From assembly GCA_945865695.1 (NCBI GenBank), contig CAMBFX010000009.1, positions 1 to 40,417 on the forward strand: a stretch of 40,417 bases of DNA. The letters are read 5' to 3'. Origin of the DNA: Chryseobacterium gleum. Its GTDB lineage: Bacteria; Bacteroidota; Bacteroidia; Flavobacteriales_D; UBA2798. The position numbers were made by a program, and so were the translations under genes. Positions 25,292-32,560 of the stretch are shown one piece after another (within the stretch, counting starts at the first letter, position 1; every line of letters starts with the position of its first letter). The notes under the pieces are model-generated. The model was not told the origin of the DNA, made no database searches, and saw nothing but the letters and a program-made list of their open reading frames with translations.

Positions 25292-26245
25292 CTAATTATT
25301 ATCCGCCTCCCCATACAAATTCCCAAATTCTTCTCTCCCAATTTGCATCGTTACTTCTTGACGAAATAAATTTCCATCAAAAGTCCACCTTCCTTCTTCG
25401 TAGAAAACATCTTCACCTTCGGCATCATCGTTTTTATGACCGTATTGAAAAGCATGATCAATCTCATTATAAGAAATATAATTATTGTCAAAATCCCAAT
25501 CTCTAAAGAAAATCGCGAAGGTATAATCACGATCTGCATTAACCGATTCTAATATTTCCATAGGTTCCAGACCATTTTCAGTAATAGAATACATCATCAC
25601 TGAATAATCAAAGCAAGAACTACAACCTTTAGTTGAACCGATGAAATAATAGCTAGGATTTTTTTCACCTGGAACGATTCCCATTTCATAAATAGTTCCC
25701 GCATAATCTAATTCAATTAATTGTTTTTTGCTCTGCCCGAATGAATCGTTCAGGCGGGCGTTGGGCAGTTTCACTTCAGCTAAATTCATGTGCATCATAA
25801 ACGTTCCGCCATTATTAGAGTACCAATTATGAATCACAACTGAACTGTCGGGAGAATAAATTTTATAAGTATTTAACATAGTATCTATTCTCAGAGATGC
25901 ATATTTTTCATTTTCTACCAATTCTTTTATTAATTGTTTTGCTCCATAATTACAACTATCTATAATTTCCCAAGCATTACCATCAGGCGAAAATTTTTCA
26001 TAATCTACAATGAATTCTTTTACTTCTTCTGGAGAATAGAAGGGAGAAACATTAGCGCCAGTTGCTAAAAGTTCATTGATAATGGCCGCCTCTTTTTGTG
26101 CTTCATGCAGTACGTCACTCTGTCCCGATATATATCGGGATTGTTTCAGAGTCTGTTTTTTGTTTTGTGAGTATTTTTTATTTTGAGCTTTAACATTCAT
26201 ACTGAAGGTTAATAATAGAAGGGCGGCAAGGACTTTCGTTTTCAT
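25292..26245 (-). CDS. Hypothetical secreted protein carrying two palindromic insertions
   Basis: A signal peptide (MKTKVLAALLLLTFSMNVKA, then QNKK) predicts export of this 317-residue protein. The body has no recognised family; notable segments are GCSSCFDYSVMMYSI with a CxxC, and an acidic stretch FRDWDFDNNYISYNEIDHAF. Two short segments look foreign to the rest and coincide with DNA palindromes: RYISGQSD (26117-26152) just after a Lys/Gln-rich stretch, and LPNARLNDSFGQS (25733-25768). Both keep the reading frame, so the gene looks functional despite the insertions. It is monocistronic, with the REP-like cluster behind its start. Confidence 0.75.
   Translation of the reverse strand: MKTKVLAALLLLTFSMNVKAQNKKYSQNKKQTLKQSRYISGQSDVLHEAQKEAAIINELLATGANVSPFYSPEEVKEFIVDYEKFSPDGNAWEIIDSCNYGAKQLIKELVENEKYASLRIDTMLNTYKIYSPDSSVVIHNWYSNNGGTFMMHMNLAEVKLPNARLNDSFGQSKKQLIELDYAGTIYEMGIVPGEKNPSYYFIGSTKGCSSCFDYSVMMYSITENGLEPMEILESVNADRDYTFAIFFRDWDFDNNYISYNEIDHAFQYGHKNDDAEGEDVFYEEGRWTFDGNLFRQEVTMQIGREEFGNLYGEADNN
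25733..25768. repeat. GC-rich nested palindrome inside a coding region
   Basis: Outer arms CTGCCC (25733-25738) and GGGCAG (25763-25768) enclose an inner hairpin, GCCCG/CGGGC with TGAA/TTCA, around a TCG loop. It is far richer in GC than the surrounding gene and stays in frame. Confidence 0.7.
26117..26152. repeat. TCCCGATA-type palindrome inside a coding region
   Basis: A perfect 18-bp palindrome TCCCGATATATATCGGGA (26123-26140) is framed by ACTCTG (26117-26122) and CAGAGT (26147-26152). A near-identical core (17 of 18 bases) recurs at 31343-31360. Confidence 0.8.
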
Positions 26246-26366
26246 TTCAATTGTTTTTATGGAACAAATATGAAATAGTTTGGATTGTCAATAGGTGCAT
26301 ATTGATTGATTGCGGCATCTGGTTTATTAATCGTGGTTTTTTGAAAGATTTTCGTTATTTTGCAGC

Positions 26367-26579
26367 AATCAGCTTTAGCTGATTGATAAAAAAACAGCAT
26401 CGAATTCTTTGTAAGCAATAAGCTTTAGCTGATTGATAAAAAATCCATCAACGTATTTTCCCGGCTTTAGCCAAACAATGACATTTCGTTTTTATCGGCT
26501 TAAGCCGATCATTAAATAAGATTTTTGTTAGGCTAAAGCCAATAAATTGCACGCATAATAATCCGTTGGCTGAAGCCAA
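26367..26579. repeat. Cluster of REP-like GGCTTTAGCC palindromes
   Basis: Six related palindromes lie in about 210 bp: AATCAGCTTTAGCTGATT (26367-26384), a near copy at 26418-26434, GGCTTTAGCC (26463-26472), ATCGGCTTAAGCCGAT (26494-26509), GGCTAAAGCC (26531-26540) and TTGGCTGAAGCCAA (26566-26579). Spacing is about 30-55 bp. The first two share a longer direct repeat including GATTGATAAAAAA. They fill most of the 425-bp gap before pyrR; no gene is seen there. Their form resembles bacterial REP elements, but no REP-associated transposase is in the window. Confidence 0.85.
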
Positions 26580-26622
26580 AGGCTTTGTTATGACAGATTT
26601 TTTCGATTAAAATTAAACTAAC

Positions 26623-26655
26623 TTGTTTCGAATTCATGATATTTAACTATCTTCG
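26623..26655 (+). promoter_or_regulatory. Promoter of pyrR-pyrB
   Basis: TTG (26623-26625), 22 bp, then TATCTTCG (26648-26655), 15 bp before the pyrR ATG. The octamer is identical to that before the FKBP gene. No attenuator or PyrR-binding hairpin is evident in the short leader. Confidence 0.5.
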
Positions 26656-26670
26656 CCTAATCAAAATTAA

Positions 26671-27225
26671 ATGAAGCCAGCGGTAATCGTCAACTCCAAT
26701 CATTTTCAGGTAATCTTAGACAGGCTTTCGCATCAATTAATAGAAAATCACGGTAATTTTTCAGAATCAGTAATTATTGGTTTACAACCTCGTGGAATTT
26801 ATGTAGCCAATCGCCTCAAGAAAAACCTCGAAATAATTATTGGTGATAAATTTCCTATTCAATGCGGGGCTTTAGATATCACCTTTTATCGTGATGATTT
26901 TAGAAGACGTGAAACTCCACTTTTGCCAAGCGCAACCAATATTGATTTTATTATAGAAAATAAAAAGGTCATTCTAGCAGATGATGTTTTTTATACAGGA
27001 AGAACCGTTCGTGCGGGATTGGATGCACTCTTAGCATTTGGTCGACCCAAGAAAGTTGAATTATTGGCATTGATAGATCGCAGATTTTCACGACAACTTC
27101 CTATTCAACCTGATTATATTGGTAAATCAGTAGACTCTATATCATCCGAAAGAGTTTCTGTAGAATGGAAAGAAGTAGAAGGAGAAGATAAAGTTGTACT
27201 TTTTACAAGTAAAGAAAATGAATAG
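26671..27225 (+). CDS. pyrR: PyrR: pyrimidine operon regulator / uracil phosphoribosyltransferase
   Basis: PyrR is a type I phosphoribosyltransferase-fold protein that binds UMP and, in many bacteria, pyr mRNA; it may also make UMP from uracil and PRPP. The 184 residues show the family core: [17 protein letters not shown], the catalytic loop region [14 protein letters not shown], and the PRPP-binding [22 protein letters not shown] with its adjacent acidic residues. [26 protein letters not shown] follows. The gene overlaps pyrB by 8 bp, matching the common pyrR-pyrB order. Whether it regulates by RNA binding here is not shown by the leader. Confidence 0.94.
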   Translation: MKPAVIVNSNHFQVILDRLSHQLIENHGNFSESVIIGLQPRGIYVANRLKKNLEIIIGDKFPIQCGALDITFYRDDFRRRETPLLPSATNIDFIIENKKVILADDVFYTGRTVRAGLDALLAFGRPKKVELLALIDRRFSRQLPIQPDYIGKSVDSISSERVSVEWKEVEGEDKVVLFTSKENE

Positions 27226-28147
27226 AGAACTAAGTGTAAAACATTTATTGGGAATCAAAGATCTTTCACCTGAAGACATTGAAACGATTTTCATTACTGC
27301 AGATAGTTTTAAACAAGTCATCAATCGTCCCATCAAAAAAGTTCCTTCCCTTAGAGATATTACCGTTGCCAATTTATTTTTCGAAAACTCAACTCGTACC
27401 AAACTTTCCTTCGAATTAGCTCAAAAAAGATTAAGTGCAGATGTGATTAATTTTTCTGCATCGGGATCCTCAGTAAAAAAAGGCGAAACTTTAATTGATA
27501 CCGTAAATAATATTCTGGCCATGAAAGTGGATATGGTTGTGATGAGACATTCTTCACCTGGGGCAGCGGTTTTCCTTTCCAAACACATCAATGCAAAAAT
27601 TATCAATGCAGGCGATGGAACGCATGAACATCCTACTCAAGCATTATTGGATGCTTATTCCATCCGTGAAAAATTGGGCTCGGTAAAAGGAAAGAAAGTG
27701 TTGATTGTGGGTGATATTTTACATTCTCGAGTAGCACTTTCCAATATATTTTGTCTTCAAAAATTAGGCGCAGAGGTAATGGTTTGCGGACCCTCGACCT
27801 TAATTCCACGACATATTCATGAATTAGGTGTAAAAGTGGAAACTAATTTAGATAAAGCTTTGGCTTGGTGTGACGTAGCCAATATGTTAAGAATTCAATT
27901 AGAACGTCAAGAAACGAGATATTTCCCTTCACTTCGCGAATATTCGATGATGTATGGGCTAGACCAAGATAGAATGAATCGCATTGGAAAAGATATTGTT
28001 GTCATGCATCCAGGCCCAATCAACCGAGGCGTTGAAATAACTTCTGAAGTGGCTGATGGTTCCAGTAGTATAATTCTAGATCAGGTAGAAAATGGGGTGG
28101 CTGTAAGAATGGCAGTAATGTATTTGCTAGCAGGGAAGATTAGTTAA
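27218..28147 (+). CDS. pyrB: Aspartate carbamoyltransferase, catalytic chain
   Basis: This enzyme joins carbamoyl phosphate and aspartate in the first committed step of pyrimidine synthesis. Carbamoyl-phosphate-binding residues are seen in [19 protein letters not shown], the mobile loop in [12 protein letters not shown], and the catalytic region in [11 protein letters not shown] and [20 protein letters not shown]. The aspartate-side residues are in MLRIQLERQ and [13 protein letters not shown] start it at the ATG at 27218 (309 residues, [20 protein letters not shown]), which overlaps the pyrR stop by 8 bp. The frame can be extended to a TTG at 27194, but that adds an unconserved leader. No pyrI regulatory chain follows, so the enzyme is likely the unregulated trimeric type. 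Confidence 0.96.
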   Translation: MNRELSVKHLLGIKDLSPEDIETIFITADSFKQVINRPIKKVPSLRDITVANLFFENSTRTKLSFELAQKRLSADVINFSASGSSVKKGETLIDTVNNILAMKVDMVVMRHSSPGAAVFLSKHINAKIINAGDGTHEHPTQALLDAYSIREKLGSVKGKKVLIVGDILHSRVALSNIFCLQKLGAEVMVCGPSTLIPRHIHELGVKVETNLDKALAWCDVANMLRIQLERQETRYFPSLREYSMMYGLDQDRMNRIGKDIVVMHPGPINRGVEITSEVADGSSSIILDQVENGVAVRMAVMYLLAGKIS

Positions 28148-28229
28148 ATAAACTAATCAAGTTTCATAAATCCTTTTAAAAAACAATTAAGCTTTATTAA
28201 AAATTACTATATTTGAGAAAATTGACAGC

Positions 28230-28604
28230 ATGAATTTCGAGATTACAAATAGCGAAAAATATACCCTTCTGAAAAGTAAGGTTGAGAAGTTGGATACAAA
28301 TTATGCTCCTGAATTAAAATCAGAATTGGTTTTAATTAATAAATCAGGTCAAAAAAATATTATCATCGATTTATCAGAAACTAGATATTGTGATTCATCT
28401 GGATTAAGTGCGATTCTTGTAGCGAATAGACTTTGTAAAGGATTAGAAGGTTCATTTGTATTAACAGGTTTGCAAGATTCGGTGATGAAGTTGGTCACCA
28501 TTTCACAATTACATACGGTTTTAAATATCACACCTACATTTAACGAAGCTCATGATTATATCATGATGGAAGAAGTGGAACGTGACTTAAATAATGAAGA
28601 ATAA
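28230..28604 (+). CDS. STAS-domain protein (anti-sigma-factor-antagonist type)
   Basis: This 124-residue single STAS domain resembles SpoIIAA/RsbV, which act in partner-switching circuits. The phosphorylation loop is intact: IIIDLSETRYCDSSGLSAI, with Ser56/Ser57 after Asp55. The fold continues with GSFVLTGLQDSVMKLVTISQLHTVLNI, as in the family. An acidic tail (MMEEVERDLNNEE) is added. No anti-sigma kinase gene is adjacent. A PP2C/SpoIIE-type phosphatase lies 4.4 kb away, on the other strand. TATATTTG at 28208-28215 is a plausible -7 box, 14 bp before the ATG. Confidence 0.88.
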   Translation: MNFEITNSEKYTLLKSKVEKLDTNYAPELKSELVLINKSGQKNIIIDLSETRYCDSSGLSAILVANRLCKGLEGSFVLTGLQDSVMKLVTISQLHTVLNITPTFNEAHDYIMMEEVERDLNNEE

Positions 28605-28671
28605 TTAAGAAAGAATAAAAATAATTTTATGAACTGCGAATCGCTCAATCAAACCGCCTAAAAAAAATATT

Positions 28672-29427
28672 ATGATTAAAAAACTTTTACTTGCTATTTC
28701 TGCTGTTTTTGCCATTTCATTTGCAAATGCACAATGTACTCCAGATGCTCAATTTACGTCTCCTGGGATTTACCCGGATAGTGCAACGAATATGCTGCCA
28801 GCTTACGAAACTATTGCTTATAGTCAAACAATAACCAACGTAGTTCCTGCTGATACTTGCGTGGTCATTATTTTCCCACCTTGTACCAATTTATCATTAG
28901 ATAGCGTAGTTTTAGAATCATTGACTGGTTTACCTCCAGGATTAACTTATCAATGTGATAATGCAGAATGTCAATATCCAGGAGGACAATCAGGATGTGC
29001 CATTATTTCAGGAACTCCACCACTTGGGTCTGCTGGCACTTATCCGCTTACTATTGAGTTAAACGCCTATGTGGGTGGATTTGGAATTGGAAATCCATTT
29101 ACTTTAACTTATTACAAAATAATTGTCTCTCCTGCTGCTCCAAATTCTATTGGTGAGAATGAAAATAATACATTCGCTATCAAACAAAATAAACCAAATC
29201 CATTTGAAGATATTACTTCAATAGAATATTCTTTGAATGAAGGCGGAAAAGTTTCTTTTGAAGTTTATAATTTGGTGGGAGAATTAGTTGATTCGAAATC
29301 TTTGACTGGAAATAAAGGAATGAATCGTTTGCAATATGACGGTAGTGATTTAGCGAATGGCGCATACATTTATAAAATGACTAACAACGGAAATTCAATC
29401 ACAAAAAGAATGGTGATTAGTCACTAA
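28672..29427 (+). CDS. Small secreted protein with type A T9SS sorting domain
   Basis: The 251-residue protein has a signal peptide (MIKKLLLAISAVFAISFANA, then QC). A Cys- and Pro-rich beta domain follows to about residue 160, with segments such as CVVIIFPPCTNLSLDSVVLE and GLPPGLTYQCDNAECQYPGGQ. The last ~80 residues are the type A Por secretion C-terminal domain: NKPNPFEDITSIEYSLNEGG, VSFEVYNLVGELVDS, GMNRLQYDGSDLANGAYIYK and MVISH. It is predicted to be carried across the outer membrane by the type IX system. The function of the N-terminal domain is unknown; putative Ig-like lectin or matrix-binding roles are only guesses. It has its own terminator. Confidence 0.88.
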   Translation: MIKKLLLAISAVFAISFANAQCTPDAQFTSPGIYPDSATNMLPAYETIAYSQTITNVVPADTCVVIIFPPCTNLSLDSVVLESLTGLPPGLTYQCDNAECQYPGGQSGCAIISGTPPLGSAGTYPLTIELNAYVGGFGIGNPFTLTYYKIIVSPAAPNSIGENENNTFAIKQNKPNPFEDITSIEYSLNEGGKVSFEVYNLVGELVDSKSLTGNKGMNRLQYDGSDLANGAYIYKMTNNGNSITKRMVISH

Positions 29428-29446
29428 TTAAATATATTTTAAAATT

Positions 29447-29477
29447 AAATCCCGATGGTTTTCTGTCGGGATTTTTT
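29447..29477 (+). terminator. Rho-independent terminator of the T9SS type A protein gene
   Basis: AAATCCCGA (29447-29455) pairs with TCGGGATTT (29466-29474) in a 9-bp stem with a 10-nt loop, then a T run to 29477. It begins 20 bp after the stop codon. Confidence 0.9.
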
Positions 29478-29559
29478 GTACCCTGAGGTCACTCTGAATC
29501 ATGTCCTGAATTTATTTTAGGATTATTTCAACGTCTCAAATTAGATTAAAAATGAACTT

Positions 29560-30471
29560 TTGAAATTTCAAATCACCATATTAGGATCAGGTTCTTCCTT
29601 GCCAACACTGGAACGAAATCCCACATCGCAAGTGGTGAATGTGAATGAGAATTTATACCTGATAGATTGTGCAGAAGGAACGCAAGTGCAATTGAGAAAA
29701 TTCAAAGTAAAATTTCAAAAGATCAATCATATTTTTATCTCACATTTACATGGCGATCATTATTTGGGATTGATAGGCTTAATTCAATCGATGCATTTAT
29801 TGGGCAGAAAAAATGTATTGAATATTTATGGACATCCCACCTTATTAGAAATAATCAAATTGCATAATTCGGCCTCTGAAACTTACTTGAAATATCCCAT
29901 TACTTTTCATCCGTTGAGTTATGAAGAGAAGAAATTAATTCATGAGGATTCCAAGACAAAAGTATTTTCACTTCCATTAAAACATCGAATTCCTACCTGT
30001 GGTTTTTTGTTTGAAGAAAAGGAACGTGATCTTACTATTACAAAATCGATGATTGAGAATTATGATATTCCTGTAATAGCTATTAAGGAAATTAAAAAAG
30101 GAAAAGATTTTACAACCAAAGAAGGAAAAGTTATTGCTAATTCACATTTAACTGAAAAGCCAATTCCTCCCCGCAAATATGCTTTTTGTTCGGATACCAT
30201 TTATTTTGAAAATATAATCGAGCATATTAAGCATTTCGATTTGCTTTATCACGAAGCCACTTTCTTAGATGATTTGAAAGCAAGAGCGAAGGAAACCTAT
30301 CATTCCACAGCAACCCAGGCTGCAACCATCGCAAAAAAGGCAGAAGTGAAACAATTGATGCTCGGACATTTTTCGGTTCGTTATAAAGAACATGAAAAGT
30401 TTTTGGAACAAGCTCAAGCTGTATTTAGCGAAACCACTCTGGCTCAGGATGGAATGAGCATCAACTTATAA
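29560..30471 (+). CDS. rnz: Ribonuclease Z (tRNA 3'-processing endonuclease)
   Basis: RNase Z cuts tRNA precursors after the discriminator base so that CCA can be added. This matters here because the tRNA-Lys gene in the window has no encoded CCA. The 303-residue protein of the metallo-beta-lactamase fold shows the start KFQITILGSGSSLPTLERNP, the zinc motif HLHGDH (62-67), KHRIPTCGF, PPRKYAFCSDT with the metal-bridging Asp, the HEATF segment, and YHSTATQAA with LGHFSVRY near the end. The start is a TTG at 29560; no ATG fits, and the N-terminus then matches the family exactly. Confidence 0.95.
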   Translation: MKFQITILGSGSSLPTLERNPTSQVVNVNENLYLIDCAEGTQVQLRKFKVKFQKINHIFISHLHGDHYLGLIGLIQSMHLLGRKNVLNIYGHPTLLEIIKLHNSASETYLKYPITFHPLSYEEKKLIHEDSKTKVFSLPLKHRIPTCGFLFEEKERDLTITKSMIENYDIPVIAIKEIKKGKDFTTKEGKVIANSHLTEKPIPPRKYAFCSDTIYFENIIEHIKHFDLLYHEATFLDDLKARAKETYHSTATQAATIAKKAEVKQLMLGHFSVRYKEHEKFLEQAQAVFSETTLAQDGMSINL

Positions 30472-30508
30472 ACAAATTATTGCGTTTAAAAATTAATGGA
30501 TTTTTTAC

Positions 30509-30538
30509 TTTGTGGTATCGTTTTCAATTGTATTTTTG
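30509..30538 (+). promoter_or_regulatory. Promoter of the response-regulator gene
   Basis: TTTG (30509-30512), 18 bp, then TATTTTTG (30531-30538) is a full match to the Bacteroidota consensus, 39 bp before the ATG. It is the best promoter in the window. Confidence 0.6.
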
Positions 30539-30577
30539 AATTCTATTTAAAATCGTTCTAAATAACTAAATGATTAG

Positions 30578-31252
30578 ATGATTAAGGTGTTAATAGCAGA
30601 TTCATGTGAGTTAGTTCGTATAGGACTCAGAACTGTTTTTAGTAATAATGGAACTATTTCTGTTGTTGGCGAAGCGATTTCAGGAAATGAATTATCTGTA
30701 AAAATAAAATCCTTGAAACCAGATGTGGTAGTGATTGATTACACTTCAGCTGATTTTGATATTTCTTTTATTCCAGATGCCATACAACAAAACAAGAGTG
30801 TAAAATTCATGGCCATTACCCTTATTCATAATGGAAATTCGATAATTAATGCCATGAAGTCGGGAATATTGAGTCATGTAAAAAAAGATTGCGGCATTGA
30901 TGAGATTGTAGATTGCGTGACAGAAACATCCAAAGGAAATAAATTTTTCTGCGGAAATTTATTAGACATTATTAGAAAAGAATCTATCGATATTGATAAA
31001 ATTACATCCGAAGCTTTTACTTGTGCTCCAGTAATTTTAAGTGAACGTGAATTAGAAATTATTTCTCTTATTGCGGATGGCTACACCAATCAGCAAGTGG
31101 CCGAAAAATTATTTTTATCTGCGCATACTGTCAATACACATCGTAAAAACATCATGGCGAAATTAGGGGTGAACAACACTGCCGGAATTGTGATGTATGC
31201 TGTAAAAGCCAATTTGGTCAGCCCGAATAAATATTTGTTTGCGGCTCAGTAA
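30578..31252 (+). CDS. LuxR/NarL-type response regulator with an altered receiver pocket
   Basis: The 224-residue protein has an N-terminal receiver (REC) domain (1-120) and a C-terminal LuxR-type helix-turn-helix (about 150-210; LSERELEIISLIADGYTNQQVAEKLFLSAHTVNTHRKNIMAKLGV). It is a DNA-binding transcription factor. The phosphoacceptor position is Asp54 (VVVIDY), the Thr of AITLIHN and the Lys of VKKDC are kept, but the usual acidic pair DD near the start is DS (Asp8-Ser9). Phosphorylation may therefore be weaker or absent. No histidine kinase gene is adjacent, so it is an orphan. Orphan NarL-type regulators with this layout are common in Bacteroidota. Its target genes cannot be told from the sequence. 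Confidence 0.9.
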   Translation: MIKVLIADSCELVRIGLRTVFSNNGTISVVGEAISGNELSVKIKSLKPDVVVIDYTSADFDISFIPDAIQQNKSVKFMAITLIHNGNSIINAMKSGILSHVKKDCGIDEIVDCVTETSKGNKFFCGNLLDIIRKESIDIDKITSEAFTCAPVILSERELEIISLIADGYTNQQVAEKLFLSAHTVNTHRKNIMAKLGVNNTAGIVMYAVKANLVSPNKYLFAAQ

Positions 31253-31287
31253 ATAAATAACCTTCTATTTTAATTTAATACAACCAT

Positions 31288-31719
31288 TTAAAAGGGATTA
31301 TCACTTCGTGATGGACCCATTAGTTTCCAGAGTCAGAATCAATCCCGATAGATATCGGGACTACGGTATGCTGGCGCATCCCGGTTTTTGGTTGTCATTA
31401 AGCTTATGAAAGCGGGATTATCACTTCGTGATGTACCCATTTGTCTCCGGAGTTATAATCAAAACCTCGATCGTTTTCAACGCCCGGTTTTTTGTTTTCA
31501 ATCCTCTTACAAAAGCGGGATTATCACTTCGTGATGTACCCATTTGTCTCCGGAGTCATAATCAAAACCTCGATCGTTTTCAACGTCCGGTTTTTGTTGT
31601 CATCAAGCTTACAAAAGCGGGATTATCACTTCGTGATGGACCCATTTGTCTCCGAAGTCAGAATCAAAACTCGAATTGTGACTACACAATTCTGTTTTTT
31701 GTTCCCCTCAAGCTTATGA
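31288..31719. repeat. Four tandem copies of a ~103-bp repeat next to tRNA-Lys
   Basis: The marker GGGATTATCACTTCGTGATG starts at 31294, 31414, 31517 and 31619, giving periods of 120, 103 and 102 bp. Each copy holds a small hairpin (ATCAC-TTC-GTGAT), (G/T)ACCCATT, CTCCGGAG, often CTCGATCG, then CCGGTTTTT and AAGCTT. Copy 1 (left) is longer because a TCCCGATA palindrome replaces part of the unit; copy 4 diverges after its middle. The array fills most of the 540 bp between the response regulator and the tRNA-Lys gene. GGGATT and GGACCCAT also occur in the same order in the T-arm region of the tRNA gene. Confidence 0.92.
31343..31360. repeat. TCCCGATA-type palindrome within the tandem array
   Basis: TCCCGATAGATATCGGGA differs by one base from the palindrome at 26123-26140. 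It lies in the first copy of the array, where the other copies have CTCGATCG. Confidence 0.85.
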
Positions 31720-31751
31720 AATCGAAGACGCTTTCAACGCTTTCGGGAAAC

Positions 31752-31783
31752 AAAAAACCCCGAAGCTGAAGCTTCGGGGTTTT
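31752..31783 (-). terminator. Strong terminator downstream of tRNA-Lys (works both ways)
   Basis: ACCCCGAAGC (31757-31766) and GCTTCGGGGT (31771-31780) form a perfect 10-bp stem with a 4-nt loop, extended by A/T flanks. On the minus strand a T run follows, ending tRNA-Lys transcription 14 bp past the tRNA; on the plus strand a shorter T run follows. Confidence 0.9.
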
Positions 31784-31793
31784 GATTTATCTG

Positions 31794-31866
31794 TGATCCC
31801 GCTGGGATTCGAACCCAGGACCCATACATTAAAAGTGTATTGCTCTACCAGCTGAGCTACGGAATC
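31794..31866 (-). tRNA. tRNA-Lys (anticodon TTT)
   Basis: The 73-nt cloverleaf is complete. The acceptor stem is GATTCCG / CGGGATC with discriminator A. The D arm is GCTC / GAGC with the AGCTGGTA loop. The anticodon stem is ATACA / TGTAT with loop CTTTTAA, giving anticodon TTT. The T arm is CTGGG-TTCGAAT-CCCAG. The 3' CCA is not encoded, so RNase Z processing and CCA addition are expected. Confidence 0.96.
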
Positions 31867-32026
31867 CAAAGAATTTTTATAAATCCTTTACTTTCAGGAA
31901 TTAAGATTATTAATTCTTTAAGCGGGTGCAAATATATAATTATATTCTTTTATCCAAAACAAACGATATTCACAGTTTTTAACGCTATTCACAAAATTTT
32001 ATTTTTACTTTGATAGCCAAGAGTAT

Positions 32027-32560
32027 ATGAAGGGAAAAAAAATATTTTTAGTTGGATTCATGGGGAGCGGAAAATCTACCATTGCTAAATTATTGGCTTC
32101 GGAGATGAAATTACCTCTAAAAGATATAGATGTTATCATTGAAAAAAGAGCTGAATTGACCATTTCCGAAATTTTCAAAGAACATGGTGAAGACTTTTTT
32201 CGATACTTAGAAGGAGTTGTGCTAAATGAAATATTATTAGAAGCGGGAGAAATGATGGTTAGCACTGGAGGCGGTTTGCCTTGCTTTGATCATCGAATGG
32301 AATGGATGAATAGAAATGACATCACTATCTATTTGAAATGCTCTGTTGAAACGCTTTTTAATCGCATTCAAAAAGATTCGGGTAAAAGACCATTAGTAGT
32401 TAACAGAACCGAAAATGAACTAAAGGAATTTGTTCAAAATAAATTAGATGAAAGAAAATCAATTTATGAATCGGCTTCTATTATCGTAGACGGAAATTTA
32501 TCATCCATCGAAGTAGTGCAAGAAATTCTAAAGCAAATTAAACTGCAGGCGGAGGAGTAG
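32027..32560 (+). CDS. aroK: Shikimate kinase
   Basis: This enzyme phosphorylates shikimate with ATP in the chorismate pathway. The 177-residue protein has the family pattern: P-loop GFMGSGKS (10-17), the magnesium/shikimate motif KDIDVIIEKR, FFRYLEG (the conserved Arg and Glu of the FRxxE type), the shikimate-binding STGGG, and the lid region RIQKDSGKRPLV. It is a single-domain form, not fused to other aro enzymes. Its last 23 bp overlap the convergent membrane-protein gene. The leader contains no clear consensus promoter, only TTACTTTG 14 bp before the ATG. Confidence 0.95.
   Translation: MKGKKIFLVGFMGSGKSTIAKLLASEMKLPLKDIDVIIEKRAELTISEIFKEHGEDFFRYLEGVVLNEILLEAGEMMVSTGGGLPCFDHRMEWMNRNDITIYLKCSVETLFNRIQKDSGKRPLVVNRTENELKEFVQNKLDERKSIYESASIIVDGNLSSIEVVQEILKQIKLQAEE

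Noticed and set aside
27194-27217. Longer pyrB start at TTG 27194
   Set aside because: It adds an unconserved leader inside pyrR; the ATG at 27218 gives the family N-terminus and a usual overlap.
26671-28147. PyrR attenuator in the pyrR leader
   Set aside because: Only 15 bp lie between the -7 box and the ATG, with no terminator/antiterminator pair.
31288-31719. CRISPR array
   Set aside because: Units are full-length tandem repeats with similar 'spacers', a period of ~103 bp and no cas genes.
31428-31769. Plus-strand reading frames of 113 and 75 residues over the tandem array
   Set aside because: They are produced by the ~103-bp repeat being open in more than one frame; the peptides (KAGLSLRD...) have no protein-like profile and no promoter.
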